Shown in pieces: positions 52,120-61,340 of a stretch of DNA of 64,000 nucleotides (position 1 is its first letter; each line of letters begins with the position of its first letter). A model generated the notes under the pieces. The model made no database searches. It saw nothing but the letters and a program-made list of their open reading frames with translations, and had not been told where the DNA came from. The stretch is from Eubacteriales bacterium (GTDB taxonomy: Bacteria > Bacillota > Clostridia > Acetivibrionales > JANLFN01), in assembly GCA_024655885.1 (NCBI GenBank), contig JANLFN010000006.1, positions 62,001 to 126,000 on the forward strand. The letters run 5' to 3'. Made by a program: the position numbers and the translations under genes.

Positions 52120-52139
52120 TCGACCGGCCGGCCGACTTA
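52120..52139. promoter_or_regulatory. candidate TetR autoregulatory operator
   Basis: tcgaccggccggccgactta 19 nt upstream of the tetR start. Confidence 0.7.
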
Positions 52140-52221
52140 CTTTTATTATATTATGAATCATCCAACTTTGTCAATATTTAACCATAATCCCATCAATGCA
52201 GCAAATATTTACGAATAGTTA

Positions 52222-52902
52222 CTATCTCTCTCCCAGGGACCTGGGGCAAACAACCCTGCACTTGTTGCAGTTGCACACCGGGAAACCCCTTTTATTATTG
52301 CCGTATGTATATTCTCTGCACAGCTTTTGATTTGCCGTTTGGCCGTCAAGTGCCTTTTGCGGGCAGCTGTCCAGGCAAAGCCGGCAACCGTCGATGCACA
52401 TTTTCTCTGAAAAGGGATCTGATTTCAAGTCTAAATTTGTCAGCACCGCACCCATATTCAGCATGTTGCCGTATTTCTTATTTATTATAAGAGTGTTCTT
52501 GCCCATGCTCCCTATTCCGGCCAACAGCGCCGCATGTTTCATGGACAGCAGGCCTCTGCCCTCCAGATTATCGCTGTCCCAGTATTCATATGGGGAGTCT
52601 GACGGCATGGGAACAGCGATACCTCCCAGTTTTTCGATTTCTATACTGCCTAAGTAGCTTATGCGGTCCAACTCATTCAGATTTGTGTCCGTTGCTTTAA
52701 TATACACATTTCTCGGGCTGACCCAGGCCAGTCCTTTGGGCATGCACTTGGCAAATACGACCACCGATTTACATTCTTCATATATATCCGCGGGATGAAA
52801 ACCGGACGGTGCGTCGGTGAACCTCTCAATATTCGCAATTCCGCAGATATCCGCCCCCAGCTCCATAAATATCTCCTTAATCCTGTCTTCCATGATATCC
52901 AT
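52222..52902 (-). CDS. QueG-like 4Fe-4S protein (epoxyqueuosine reductase-related)
   Basis: MGKNTLIINKKYGNMLNMGAVLTNLDL; CIDGCRLCLDSCPQKALDG; CNCNKCRVVCPRSLG. Confidence 0.82.
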   Translation of the reverse strand: MDIMEDRIKEIFMELGADICGIANIERFTDAPSGFHPADIYEECKSVVVFAKCMPKGLAWVSPRNVYIKATDTNLNELDRISYLGSIEIEKLGGIAVPMPSDSPYEYWDSDNLEGRGLLSMKHAALLAGIGSMGKNTLIINKKYGNMLNMGAVLTNLDLKSDPFSEKMCIDGCRLCLDSCPQKALDGQTANQKLCREYTYGNNKRGFPVCNCNKCRVVCPRSLGER

Positions 52903-52940
52903 CCTCCACTCATTATATTTCCCGGAACCCGTATGATTGT

Positions 52941-53369
52941 TTATTTCTTGTTTATGAGTATCAAGCCTGCAATACAAAATGCTGCGCCCAGTATTTTATT
53001 GAACCCAAACCCTTCTTTGAAAAGCAGTATTCCGATAGGAATCAGTAAAACCGCAAGAATAATATTTGCCACCAAAGACCCGATGCTGATATTCCACCCC
53101 GCTCTATAAGCCATTAAATAGCCGAATTCAAGGCCCACAATGGAAACGCCGAGGGCTATGCTGGTCCAATTTAATTCTTTGAATGATTGAAAAAGTCCTT
53201 TATCCGTCTTGTAAAACGGGAATGCAATGACAGACAGAACTGCTGCGGTCAAATAGGTGACCAGTAATGCCGAAAAAGGGTTCGCTCTCTGCGGCGTCCA
53301 TTTCTGGCATAGATTATACATGATATTGGACGCTACTATCAGTACAATAGAAAATATGTACATAAACAT
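52941..53369 (-). CDS. EamA/DMT-family small multidrug-type transporter
   Basis: 142 aa, four hydrophobic helices; GSLVANIILAVLLIPIGILLFKEGFGFNKILGAAFCIAGLILI. Confidence 0.85.
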   Translation of the reverse strand: MFMYIFSIVLIVASNIMYNLCQKWTPQRANPFSALLVTYLTAAVLSVIAFPFYKTDKGLFQSFKELNWTSIALGVSIVGLEFGYLMAYRAGWNISIGSLVANIILAVLLIPIGILLFKEGFGFNKILGAAFCIAGLILINKK

Positions 53370-53445
53370 AAATTAACCTCATCATTTGATGTGTCTGGTC
53401 TCTTAAAAATTTCCTGCTGTGTTAATTATGGCCTCCCGTGAATCA

Positions 53446-53766
53446 TCAGAAAATCCACGTCAATAGCCCAACGGTGCATATTCCCGTAATTATGGATGCG
53501 AGCATGTTCTTGCTGAAATAGCTCACCAGTATGGTTGCAGCAGCCGCTATGATATAGTGGTTTGACAGGGAGATATCCAGCCTGCCCTGCTTTGCAAAAA
53601 CAGCGGGGACGATCAAAGCGGTCAAAACCGCAGGGGCGATGAAGCTCATGTATTTTACAAGCCGCGGGGGTATTTCCTTCCTGCCTGAAAGGATCATCAG
53701 GGGAAACCTGGTAAAATAGGTAGCCACCGCTGCGCCTAAAATGGCTATAAGCATTCCGTTATTCAT
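53446..53766 (-). CDS. azlD: AzlD-family branched-chain amino acid transport protein
   Basis: MNNGMLIAILGAAVATYFTRFPLMILSGRKEIPPRLVKYMSFIAPAVLTALIVPAV. Confidence 0.92.
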   Translation of the reverse strand: MNNGMLIAILGAAVATYFTRFPLMILSGRKEIPPRLVKYMSFIAPAVLTALIVPAVFAKQGRLDISLSNHYIIAAAATILVSYFSKNMLASIITGICTVGLLTWIF

Positions 53767-54490
53767 TGTCCAGCACCTCTCCTTTCTCCAATGCCGCTTG
53801 CCCCGCCGGGCCTTTGACGCTGCTTGCGGCATAGCCCACAAGGCTTGCCCCGATTCCTGCAATCAGGATATACCATTTGCCCGGAATATACAGGCAGCCT
53901 GCAATGGATATGGCTGCGGAAGCAATGACGGTAACGAGTACCGGCATATCCTTTATCATGGGCACCAGGATTCCGATAAAGGCCGCTGCAAAAGCAAAAT
54001 CAAAAACGTAATTCACCTGGGGCGGAATAATGCTGCCCGAAAGGTATCCCAGCACTCCTGAAGCTCCCCAAAACAGGTATATGTTCAGGCCGCTCCCCAG
54101 GAAATAAAAAGGGGAGGGCTCATTTTTTTGGAAGTGGTTATAGGTCACGGCATAGCTCTCGTCGGTCATAAAGTATGCGCAAACCATCTTGATCCTGGTG
54201 GAAAAATCCTTAAGGTACGGCGCAATGGAGGCCGCCAGCAGGTAGTGCCTCAGGTTGATGATAAATATGGTCAGGACCACCGATATGGGGCCGCTTCCCA
54301 GGGCCAGCATCTGGACTGCGGCCATCTGGGAGGCGCCGGCAAATACAAAGGAAGACATGGCTATGACTGCAAAAATGGAAAGTCCGGCCTTTCCCGCAAG
54401 CACACCGTAGACAATTCCGTAGATGGAAACGCTGATTCCCAGAGGGATGGTATCGGTAAACCCCTTTAACAATTCATTCCGTTTTGTCAT
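53759..54490 (-). CDS. azlC: AzlC-family branched-chain amino acid permease
   Basis: FTDTIPLGISVSIYGIVYGVLAGKAGLS...MSSFVFAGASQMAAVQML. Confidence 0.93.
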   Translation of the reverse strand: MTKRNELLKGFTDTIPLGISVSIYGIVYGVLAGKAGLSIFAVIAMSSFVFAGASQMAAVQMLALGSGPISVVLTIFIINLRHYLLAASIAPYLKDFSTRIKMVCAYFMTDESYAVTYNHFQKNEPSPFYFLGSGLNIYLFWGASGVLGYLSGSIIPPQVNYVFDFAFAAAFIGILVPMIKDMPVLVTVIASAAISIAGCLYIPGKWYILIAGIGASLVGYAASSVKGPAGQAALEKGEVLDNE

Positions 54491-54680
54491 ATACAACCTC
54501 ATTTCATAGAAGAATAAAAAATACCTTAATTTCTAATTATATCAGTTTTTATCCCGGTGAAAACATCCAATTGGCCTATTTTTTATACCAGCCAATTTCA
54601 AAATCCGTTTCCATGAAAAAAGCCGGGAACCTGGCTATTTTTAGACACCATTGCTCAGAGAATGAGCAATTCTCAATTTC

Positions 54681-55220
54681 TTATCCGTTGGAAACACTAT
54701 TCCTCAGCATGAGCCTTGCCCTGAACAGTCTGTTCTTGATTATGGACATGGGTTGGTTGAGCATGCGGGACATTTCTTTATAGCTGGCCCCTTTCTGATG
54801 ATACAGGAGGATCGGGGTCCTGTACTTTTCCGGAAGTTCCATAATGGCCTGCCGTATCTCCAAAGCCCTTTCCTTGCTCAAGTACTTTCTCTCCGGTGTG
54901 TCCTCTTCGGTTGAAACTCTTTCGATTTCCTCCATAGGCACTGAATTTACCTTTTTCTTACGGATTATGTCCAGGCACAAGTTTGTGGCAATCTTTACCG
55001 ACCAGGTTGAAAACTTGTACTGCGGATTGTAGCCGACAAGGGATTTATAGATTCTTATGAACACCTCCTGGGATATGTCGTCAACCTCTTCCCGGTCATT
55101 GATAAATTTATAGACAACACTGTAAATCAGTTTCTTATATCTCGAAACTAGTTCGGCAAAGGAATCCTGATCTCCCTGCAGGCATTTTTGCACCAGTTCA
55201 TAATCGGTTACTTCCAACAT
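54681..55220 (-). CDS. RNA polymerase ECF-type sigma-70 factor
   Basis: DQDSFAELVSRYKKLIYSVVYKFINDREEVDDISQEVFIRIYKSL; C-terminal region 4 GASYKEMSRMLNQPMSIIKNRLFRARLML. Confidence 0.93.
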   Translation of the reverse strand: MLEVTDYELVQKCLQGDQDSFAELVSRYKKLIYSVVYKFINDREEVDDISQEVFIRIYKSLVGYNPQYKFSTWSVKIATNLCLDIIRKKKVNSVPMEEIERVSTEEDTPERKYLSKERALEIRQAIMELPEKYRTPILLYHQKGASYKEMSRMLNQPMSIIKNRLFRARLMLRNSVSNG

Positions 55221-55297
55221 CGGTATACCCTCCTGTTAACTTTCAGACACGTACTTATTAACCGCTTTAGACCTTATCTATCTTCAACCCATGGTTC

Positions 55298-55678
55298 TTA
55301 GGCCCCTGGGCAGTTTTTTTCATTACAAATGCCGTTTATGGCTTCCAACAGCTTCTCCGGCTGGTCTCCCTTGCTTACAAAAACATCCACACCGGCTGCG
55401 GCGGCAGAACTGCGTGACTCAGGCCTTCCACTCAAAGCCACAATGCTCAGGCCTGTATGCAGTGCACGTAGAACGGGGACAAAATCCGCCATATTCAGAT
55501 TGGACAATTCCCAATCCAGAAGGACCATATCCGGTCCGGTCTCCAATACCTGCGCCAGCAGTTCTCTAATCCCTCCGGCCTCTCCCACAACCTTCACGTG
55601 GGGCTCCTGCTCCAGTAAAATTCTCAATCCCGACCGGACTTCTATTTGATCATCTGCCAGTAAAATCCGCATTCCCAC
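55298..55678 (-). CDS. stand-alone response regulator receiver protein
   Basis: RILLADDQIEVRSGLRILLEQEP...DMVLLDWELS phosphoacceptor; no output domain. Confidence 0.88.
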   Translation of the reverse strand: MGMRILLADDQIEVRSGLRILLEQEPHVKVVGEAGGIRELLAQVLETGPDMVLLDWELSNLNMADFVPVLRALHTGLSIVALSGRPESRSSAAAAGVDVFVSKGDQPEKLLEAINGICNEKNCPGA

Positions 55679-55812
55679 TCACCTCTGAATTCAGTCGTCA
55701 AAACCTTGCATTTCCTTTCCTCATCCTTTCACAATACCATTTTAAACAAAAAACTCCCCGGATAAATCAGCCATCCGGAGAGATTTTTATTGGCCACAAG
55801 GGGAGTCTTTTA

Positions 55813-55931
55813 CCTGGCCAGATGGCCAGGGAGCGCGGAGATGCGCGGTAGGCGCGCTGAGAAGCTGAGTAAGGCTGTCGCCTTGCTGAAGGCTGACCTT
55901 CTTCAGCCTTAAATGCGCAGCTTGCTGCGCA
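55813..55931. repeat. cluster of hairpins including a GGCGCGCTGAGAAGCTGAG repeat
   Basis: cctggccagatggccagg; ggcgcgctgagaagctgagtaaggctgtcgcc; aaggctgaccttcttcagcctt; tgcgcagcttgctgcgca. Confidence 0.85.
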
Positions 55932-55937
55932 TTATAC

Positions 55938-56612
55938 TCACTCTATCAGTTTATGCTGCAAGGCCAGGGCCACGGCCTCTGTCCGGCTTGAAACCCCAAG
56001 CTTGGAGAGTATGCTGCTGACATGAAATTTGACGGTAGACCGGCTGACCACCATCTTCGCGGCAATAACGGGATTGCTGAACCCTGCCGCCATCAGGCTT
56101 AAAACCTCCTTTTCCCGCGGGGTCAGGTCATAATCCTGTTCCCCCGGGTTTTTTGCCGCACTGATGAGCACCTGGGTAGCCTCGGGGGCCAAGGTGGGTC
56201 TGCCTAATTTGGCCGAACGTATGGCGGAGGCCAGCTCATCGACGGTTACATTTTTCAGCAAATACCCGATGGCTCCTGCCTGGAGCGCATCTTCTATGAG
56301 ATTTTGTTCTTTAAAGCTGGTCAGCACAATCACCTGAATATGGGGATACCTTGTACGGATCTCACGGGTGGCCACCGCGCCGTCCATTTCCGGCATGACA
56401 AGGTCCATCAGCACCACGTCGGGCTGAACGGTGGCGCACAGTTCAACCGCTTCGGCTCCCCCGGATGCCTCGCCCACCAGTTCCAGCCCGTCACAGGCCA
56501 TCAGGAAAGCGGATAAACCACCCCGCACCACCGCATGGTCATCCACAACCATCACTCTAATCACGCTATCATCGGTCATCGCTATTTTCCCCCTACCAAC
56601 GTTTTTCACCAT
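55938..56612 (-). CDS. NarL/FixJ-family response regulator
   Basis: VMVVDDHAVVRGGLSAFL...VVLMDLVMPEMDG; LTPREKEVLSLMAAGFSNPVIAAKMVVSRSTVKFHVSSILSKLGVSSRTEAV. Confidence 0.95.
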   Translation of the reverse strand: MVKNVGRGKIAMTDDSVIRVMVVDDHAVVRGGLSAFLMACDGLELVGEASGGAEAVELCATVQPDVVLMDLVMPEMDGAVATREIRTRYPHIQVIVLTSFKEQNLIEDALQAGAIGYLLKNVTVDELASAIRSAKLGRPTLAPEATQVLISAAKNPGEQDYDLTPREKEVLSLMAAGFSNPVIAAKMVVSRSTVKFHVSSILSKLGVSSRTEAVALALQHKLIE

Positions 56613-57074
56613 TTAAATTATACTATTATGGAGGTATACCTTCAATACCAAGCACCTGCCTCGGTCTCTTTTCATTTTTGGTATTCCCGTCCATTGCCAA
56701 ACCTGACCCTCAGAATATTAATGGAATCTAATGGACCACTTAAAATTTTAAAGACCTATCCGATAAATTTAACACTCCGGCCCTGTAATCCCTGTGGGTC
56801 CACGGATATGCGGCCCTCACTTGACAGCATCCCCCGGCATGCTATACTACATATAATAAAGCCTGAGGGCTTTGGGATGTGCCGTGTTGTTTTTGCCTAA
56901 AGTGTGACGGCATGCATATGAGCCGCATACATTGGAACAAAAACATCTTGCCTTGTAAAGCGTTTTGTGTTAGAATTACACAATACAGAGACAATTGTAT
57001 CCAATACACGCACATAGATACCGACTTTTGTGCTATGAGACCAACAAATTTAAATATTCTCTAGAGGTGATAAC

Positions 57075-58160
57075 ATGGGCAGTAAATTGAAAGCAGGTAT
57101 TATTGGGGGAACCGGGATGGTCGGGCAGCGTTTTATCTCACTCCTGGAAAACCATCCCTGGTTTGAAGTGACGTGCATCGCCGCCAGTGAAAATTCCGCC
57201 GGGAAAAGCTACGCCGAGGCTGTGGACGGAAGATGGAAGATGAGCACTCCCATACCCGAAAAGGTTAAAAATATTATTGTAAAAAATGCCAATCAGGTTG
57301 ACGAGATCGCGGATGAAGCAGATTTCGTATTTTGTGCCGTGGACATGAAAAAGGACGAAATAAAAGCCCTGGAGGAACGGTATGCCAGAGCCGAAACCCC
57401 GGTAGTTTCCAACAATTCGGCCCACAGGTGGACTCCGGATGTCCCCATGGTCATCCCGGAAATCAATGGGGAGCATATAGAAATCATTCCTAGGCAGAGA
57501 AAGCGCCTGGGTACAAAAAAAGGCTTCATAGCCGTTAAGCCCAACTGCTCCATTCAGAGCTACGTGCCCGCCCTTCACCCGCTCATGGAATTCGGCCCCG
57601 CAAAAGTTGCGGTCTGCACCTATCAGGCCATATCCGGAGCCGGAAAGAGCTTTGCCGACTGGCCGGAAATGGTGGACAACGTCATCCCCTTTATCGGGGG
57701 GGAAGAGGAAAAGAGTGAAAACGAGCCTCTTAAAATCTGGGGTGCCATCCAAGGGGACGAAATCGTCAGGGCAAAAGAGCCCCTCATCACCTCCCAGTGC
57801 ATCCGTGTCCCCGTAACCGACGGCCATCTGGCCGCAACCTTCGTCTCTTTCAGGACAAAGCCCTCAAAGGAGGAGATCCTGGAACGGTGGAACAGCTACA
57901 AAGGGAGGCCCCAGATTTTAAACCTTCCCAGTGCGCCAAAGCAGTTCATCAAATATTTTGCGGAAGACAACAGGCCTCAGACCAGGCTGGACAGGGATGC
58001 GGAAAATGGCATGGGCATCACGGTGGGAAGGCTGAGGGAGGATGGGCTGTTTGACTACAAGTTCGTGTGCCTCTCCCACAACACCCTGAGGGGCGCTGCA
58101 GGAGGCGCGGTGCTCATTGCCGAGCTGCTCAAGGAAGAAGGGTATTTGCAGGCAAAGTAA
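57075..58160 (+). CDS. asd: aspartate-semialdehyde dehydrogenase (archaeal/fungal-type subgroup)
   Basis: KAGIIGGTGMVGQRFISLLENHPWFEV; AVKPNCSIQSYVPALHPL; YQAISGAGKSFADWP. Confidence 0.93.
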   Translation: MGSKLKAGIIGGTGMVGQRFISLLENHPWFEVTCIAASENSAGKSYAEAVDGRWKMSTPIPEKVKNIIVKNANQVDEIADEADFVFCAVDMKKDEIKALEERYARAETPVVSNNSAHRWTPDVPMVIPEINGEHIEIIPRQRKRLGTKKGFIAVKPNCSIQSYVPALHPLMEFGPAKVAVCTYQAISGAGKSFADWPEMVDNVIPFIGGEEEKSENEPLKIWGAIQGDEIVRAKEPLITSQCIRVPVTDGHLAATFVSFRTKPSKEEILERWNSYKGRPQILNLPSAPKQFIKYFAEDNRPQTRLDRDAENGMGITVGRLREDGLFDYKFVCLSHNTLRGAAGGAVLIAELLKEEGYLQAK

Positions 58161-58172
58161 AGTGTGCCTCAA

Positions 58173-58206
58173 GGCGCACGCTGAGAGGCTGAGAAGGGCT
58201 GACGCC
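58173..58206 (+). repeat. second copy of the GGCGC..GCTGAGARGCTGAG element
   Basis: ggcgcacgctgagaggctgagaagggctgacgcc; followed by ccctcagcttctcagctctcagc. Confidence 0.8.
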
Positions 58207-58295
58207 GCAATCCTTCTTTCCCTCAGCTTCTCAGCTCTCAGCCTGATTATCCCCTCTGGTTTTCCTCCCCGGCATACGATGTCTGTGACATACTT

Positions 58296-59699
58296 TTAGA
58301 AATCCGCAGATTTAACGGTCCTGGGGAAGGAGATCACATCCCGGATATTGGACATCCCGGTGATGTACATGATGACCCTCTCAAAGCCCAGGCCGAAGCC
58401 GGCATGCCTGGTTCCGCCGTATTTTCTAAGGTCAAGGTACCACCAGTAATCCTCCTTGCAAAGCCCCAGCTCATCCATCCTCTTCTCAAGGACGTTCAGC
58501 CTTTCCTCCCTCTGGCTCCCCCCGATGATTTCTCCTACCCCGGGCACCAGGAGGTCCATGGCGGCCACCGTCCTGCCGTCGTCATTCAGCCTCATATAGA
58601 ACGCCTTTATGCCCTTGGGGTAATCGGTCACGAATACAGGCTTTTTAAAGATTTTCTCGGTCAAATACCTCTCATGCTCGGTCTGCAGGTCGCAGCCCCA
58701 TTCTACCGGGTACTGGAACTGGTCCTTTTCCTTCTTAAGCAGTTCAATGGCCTCGGTATAGGTAATATGGCCGAAATCGGAATTTAATACGTTGTTCAAC
58801 CTGTCCAGAAGGGTGTTGTCTACAAAGCTGTTAAAGAACTCCATTTCTTCAGGGGCTTTTTCCATAACATAGTTTATGATATACTTGAGCATGTCCTCCG
58901 CCAGTTCCATGTTGTCCTTTAAATCCGCAAAGGCGATTTCCGGCTCTATCATCCAGAATTCGGCCGCATGCCTGGCCGTATTGGAGTTTTCCGCCCGGAA
59001 GGTGGGGCCGAAGGTATACACCTTGCCGAAGGCCATGCAGTAAGTTTCTACATTCAACTGTCCGCTGACCGTCAGGTTTGTTTCCTTTCCGAAGAAATCT
59101 CTTGAAAAGTCAACTGCCCCCTGCTCATTCCGAGGCAGCTCATGCAGGTCCAGGGTGGTAACCTTAAACATCTCGCCGGCTCCTTCACAGTCGCTTCCGG
59201 TGATGATGGGGGTGTGGACGTACACGAAGCCCCTCTCCTGGAAAAACGTGTGGATGGCATGGGCGGCCAGGGACCTGACCCTGAAAACCGCTGAAAAGGT
59301 GTTTGTCCGCGGCCTTAAATGGGCTATGGTCCTCAAAAATTCAAAGGAGTGCCTCTTTTTCTGGAGCGGATAGTCCAAAGCGCACAACCCTTCTATCACA
59401 ATTCTAGCCGCTTTTACTTCAAAGGGCTGTTTTGCCCCCGGCGTCTCCACCAGCTGCCCCTCCACCAGAATGGATGAGCCTGCCGTAAGCCTGCTCACCT
59501 CTTTAAAGTTGTCTATCTTCCCTTCCTCGTAGACAACCTGAAGGTTTTTAAAGAAAGAACCGTCGTTGATTTCAATAAATCCAAAAGTCTTCGATTCGCG
59601 TGCCGTCCTTACCCAGCCTGCCACCTTTACGGTCTGGTTCAAATATTTCCCGGGCTCCCTGAATATTTGCTTTAAGGCCACATTATCCATTCTTTCCAT
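58296..59699 (-). CDS. asnS: asparaginyl-tRNA synthetase
   Basis: class II motifs: [74 protein letters not shown]; start at 59699 with AAGGAG. Confidence 0.97.
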   Translation of the reverse strand: MERMDNVALKQIFREPGKYLNQTVKVAGWVRTARESKTFGFIEINDGSFFKNLQVVYEEGKIDNFKEVSRLTAGSSILVEGQLVETPGAKQPFEVKAARIVIEGLCALDYPLQKKRHSFEFLRTIAHLRPRTNTFSAVFRVRSLAAHAIHTFFQERGFVYVHTPIITGSDCEGAGEMFKVTTLDLHELPRNEQGAVDFSRDFFGKETNLTVSGQLNVETYCMAFGKVYTFGPTFRAENSNTARHAAEFWMIEPEIAFADLKDNMELAEDMLKYIINYVMEKAPEEMEFFNSFVDNTLLDRLNNVLNSDFGHITYTEAIELLKKEKDQFQYPVEWGCDLQTEHERYLTEKIFKKPVFVTDYPKGIKAFYMRLNDDGRTVAAMDLLVPGVGEIIGGSQREERLNVLEKRMDELGLCKEDYWWYLDLRKYGGTRHAGFGLGFERVIMYITGMSNIRDVISFPRTVKSADF

Positions 59700-59863
59700 T
59701 AGCTCCTTTACTAATAATTTCCAGAAACCTTTTCCTGCTGTTGTTCCACAAAACAAATTATATCACTTTTTACAGCAAATTTATCTGTTTTAAAAAAAGA
59801 GACTAGTTATACTATGGCATGTCTAATCTCCTTTTATGTTGCAAAAACTTTCATATACTGTTT

Positions 59864-60577
59864 TTATTTTTTACTCTGGCCCAGGTAAGCCCTTTTAATG
59901 TCCTCATTGCTCAGCAGCTCTTTCCCCGGCCCCTTCAGCGTTATTTTCCCCGTCTCCATGACATATCCCACATCGGCAATATGCAGTGCCGCATTGGCAT
60001 TCTGCTCTATCAATAGGATGGTAACCCCCTGCTTGTGAATCTCCTGGATGATCCTGAATATATCCTTTACAACCAGCGGGGCAAGGCCCAGGGAAGGTTC
60101 ATCCATCATGAGCAGCTTAGGCCTGGACATCAGCGCCCTTCCCACGGCCAGCATCTGCTGCTCGCCTCCCGACAGTGTTCCCGCAAGCTGCCAAGACCGT
60201 TTTTCCAGGATGGGAAACAGGGAATACACCCATTCAATATCCTGTTTGATTCCCTTTTCGTCTTTTCTGATAAAGGCGCCGATTTTAATGTTCTCCAGCA
60301 CCGTAAGGTTCGCAAAAACTCTTCTTCCCTCCGGTACCAGCGCAATCCCCCTGCATACCATGTTCTGGGTTTTCTCACTTAAGAGGTCCCTGTCATTATA
60401 AACAATGGTGCCGCTTACAGGTTTGACCAGCCCCATGATGGTCCTTAAGGTGGTGCTTTTGCCCGCACCGTTGGCCCCTATCAGGGTGACAATTTTGCCG
60501 TCTTCCACTTCCATGCTTATGCCTTTTAAAGCCTCAATGCCCCCGTAGGACACTACCAGATTATCGATTTTAAGCAT
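59864..60577 (-). CDS. livF: branched-chain amino acid ABC transporter ATP-binding protein LivF
   Basis: GANGAGKSTTLRTIMGL; LSGGEQQMLAVGRALMSRPKLLMMDEPSLGLAP. Confidence 0.95.
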   Translation of the reverse strand: MLKIDNLVVSYGGIEALKGISMEVEDGKIVTLIGANGAGKSTTLRTIMGLVKPVSGTIVYNDRDLLSEKTQNMVCRGIALVPEGRRVFANLTVLENIKIGAFIRKDEKGIKQDIEWVYSLFPILEKRSWQLAGTLSGGEQQMLAVGRALMSRPKLLMMDEPSLGLAPLVVKDIFRIIQEIHKQGVTILLIEQNANAALHIADVGYVMETGKITLKGPGKELLSNEDIKRAYLGQSKK

Positions 60578-61340
60578 TTTCTTCCACCCCCAGGTATGCC
60601 TCGATTACACGCTGGTTGTTCTGTATTTCCACAGGGCTTCCATGGGCTATGGTAACACCGTAATCAAGCACATAGATTCTTTGCGATATTTCCATTACTA
60701 CATCCATATGGTGCTCAATCATAAATATGGTCAGGTTATACTCATCCCGGATCTGCCGGATAAAATGAGTCAGGTCTTCCGCCTCTTTCGGGTTCATTCC
60801 CGCCGCGGGCTCGTCCAGAAGGAGCACCGTAGGGTCGGTGGCAAGCGCTCTGGCGATTTCAAGCCTCCTCTGCTTTCCATAGGGCAGGGAATTGGATTTT
60901 TCGTCCTTCAAATCCGCCAGTCCCACCTTTTCCAGGAGCATCAACGACTTCTGGCGCATAGCCCTTTCTTCTTTCCGGTACCCCGGAAGCTTTAAGACCG
61001 CTTCCATGAAATTGGACTTAATGTGAACATGGTTTGCAATCAGAACATTGTCCAACACGCTTAAATCCTTAAACAGCCTTATATTCTGAAATGTCCTTGC
61101 AATACCCAGCCTGGTGATCTGGTCCGGCCTCAATCCGGTGATGTTCTTACCTTTAAAAGTTATCCGGCCCTTTGTGGGCTTATAAACCCCGGTGATGGTG
61201 TTGAAGGCCGTGGTCTTCCCTGCCCCGTTGGGGCCTATGAGAGCTACGATTTCCCCCTTTTCCAGCCTGAGGTTAAAATCCTTGACGGCGGTCAAGCCGC
61301 CAAACTGCATGGTGACATTTTCCACATCCAGCAGGCTCAT
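60570..61340 (-). CDS. livG: branched-chain amino acid ABC transporter ATP-binding protein LivG
   Basis: GPNGAGKTTAFNTITGVYKPTKG; LPYGKQRRLEIARALATDPTVLLLDEPAAGMNP; start ATG 61340 overlaps livM stop (ATGA). Confidence 0.95.
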   Translation of the reverse strand: MSLLDVENVTMQFGGLTAVKDFNLRLEKGEIVALIGPNGAGKTTAFNTITGVYKPTKGRITFKGKNITGLRPDQITRLGIARTFQNIRLFKDLSVLDNVLIANHVHIKSNFMEAVLKLPGYRKEERAMRQKSLMLLEKVGLADLKDEKSNSLPYGKQRRLEIARALATDPTVLLLDEPAAGMNPKEAEDLTHFIRQIRDEYNLTIFMIEHHMDVVMEISQRIYVLDYGVTIAHGSPVEIQNNQRVIEAYLGVEENA

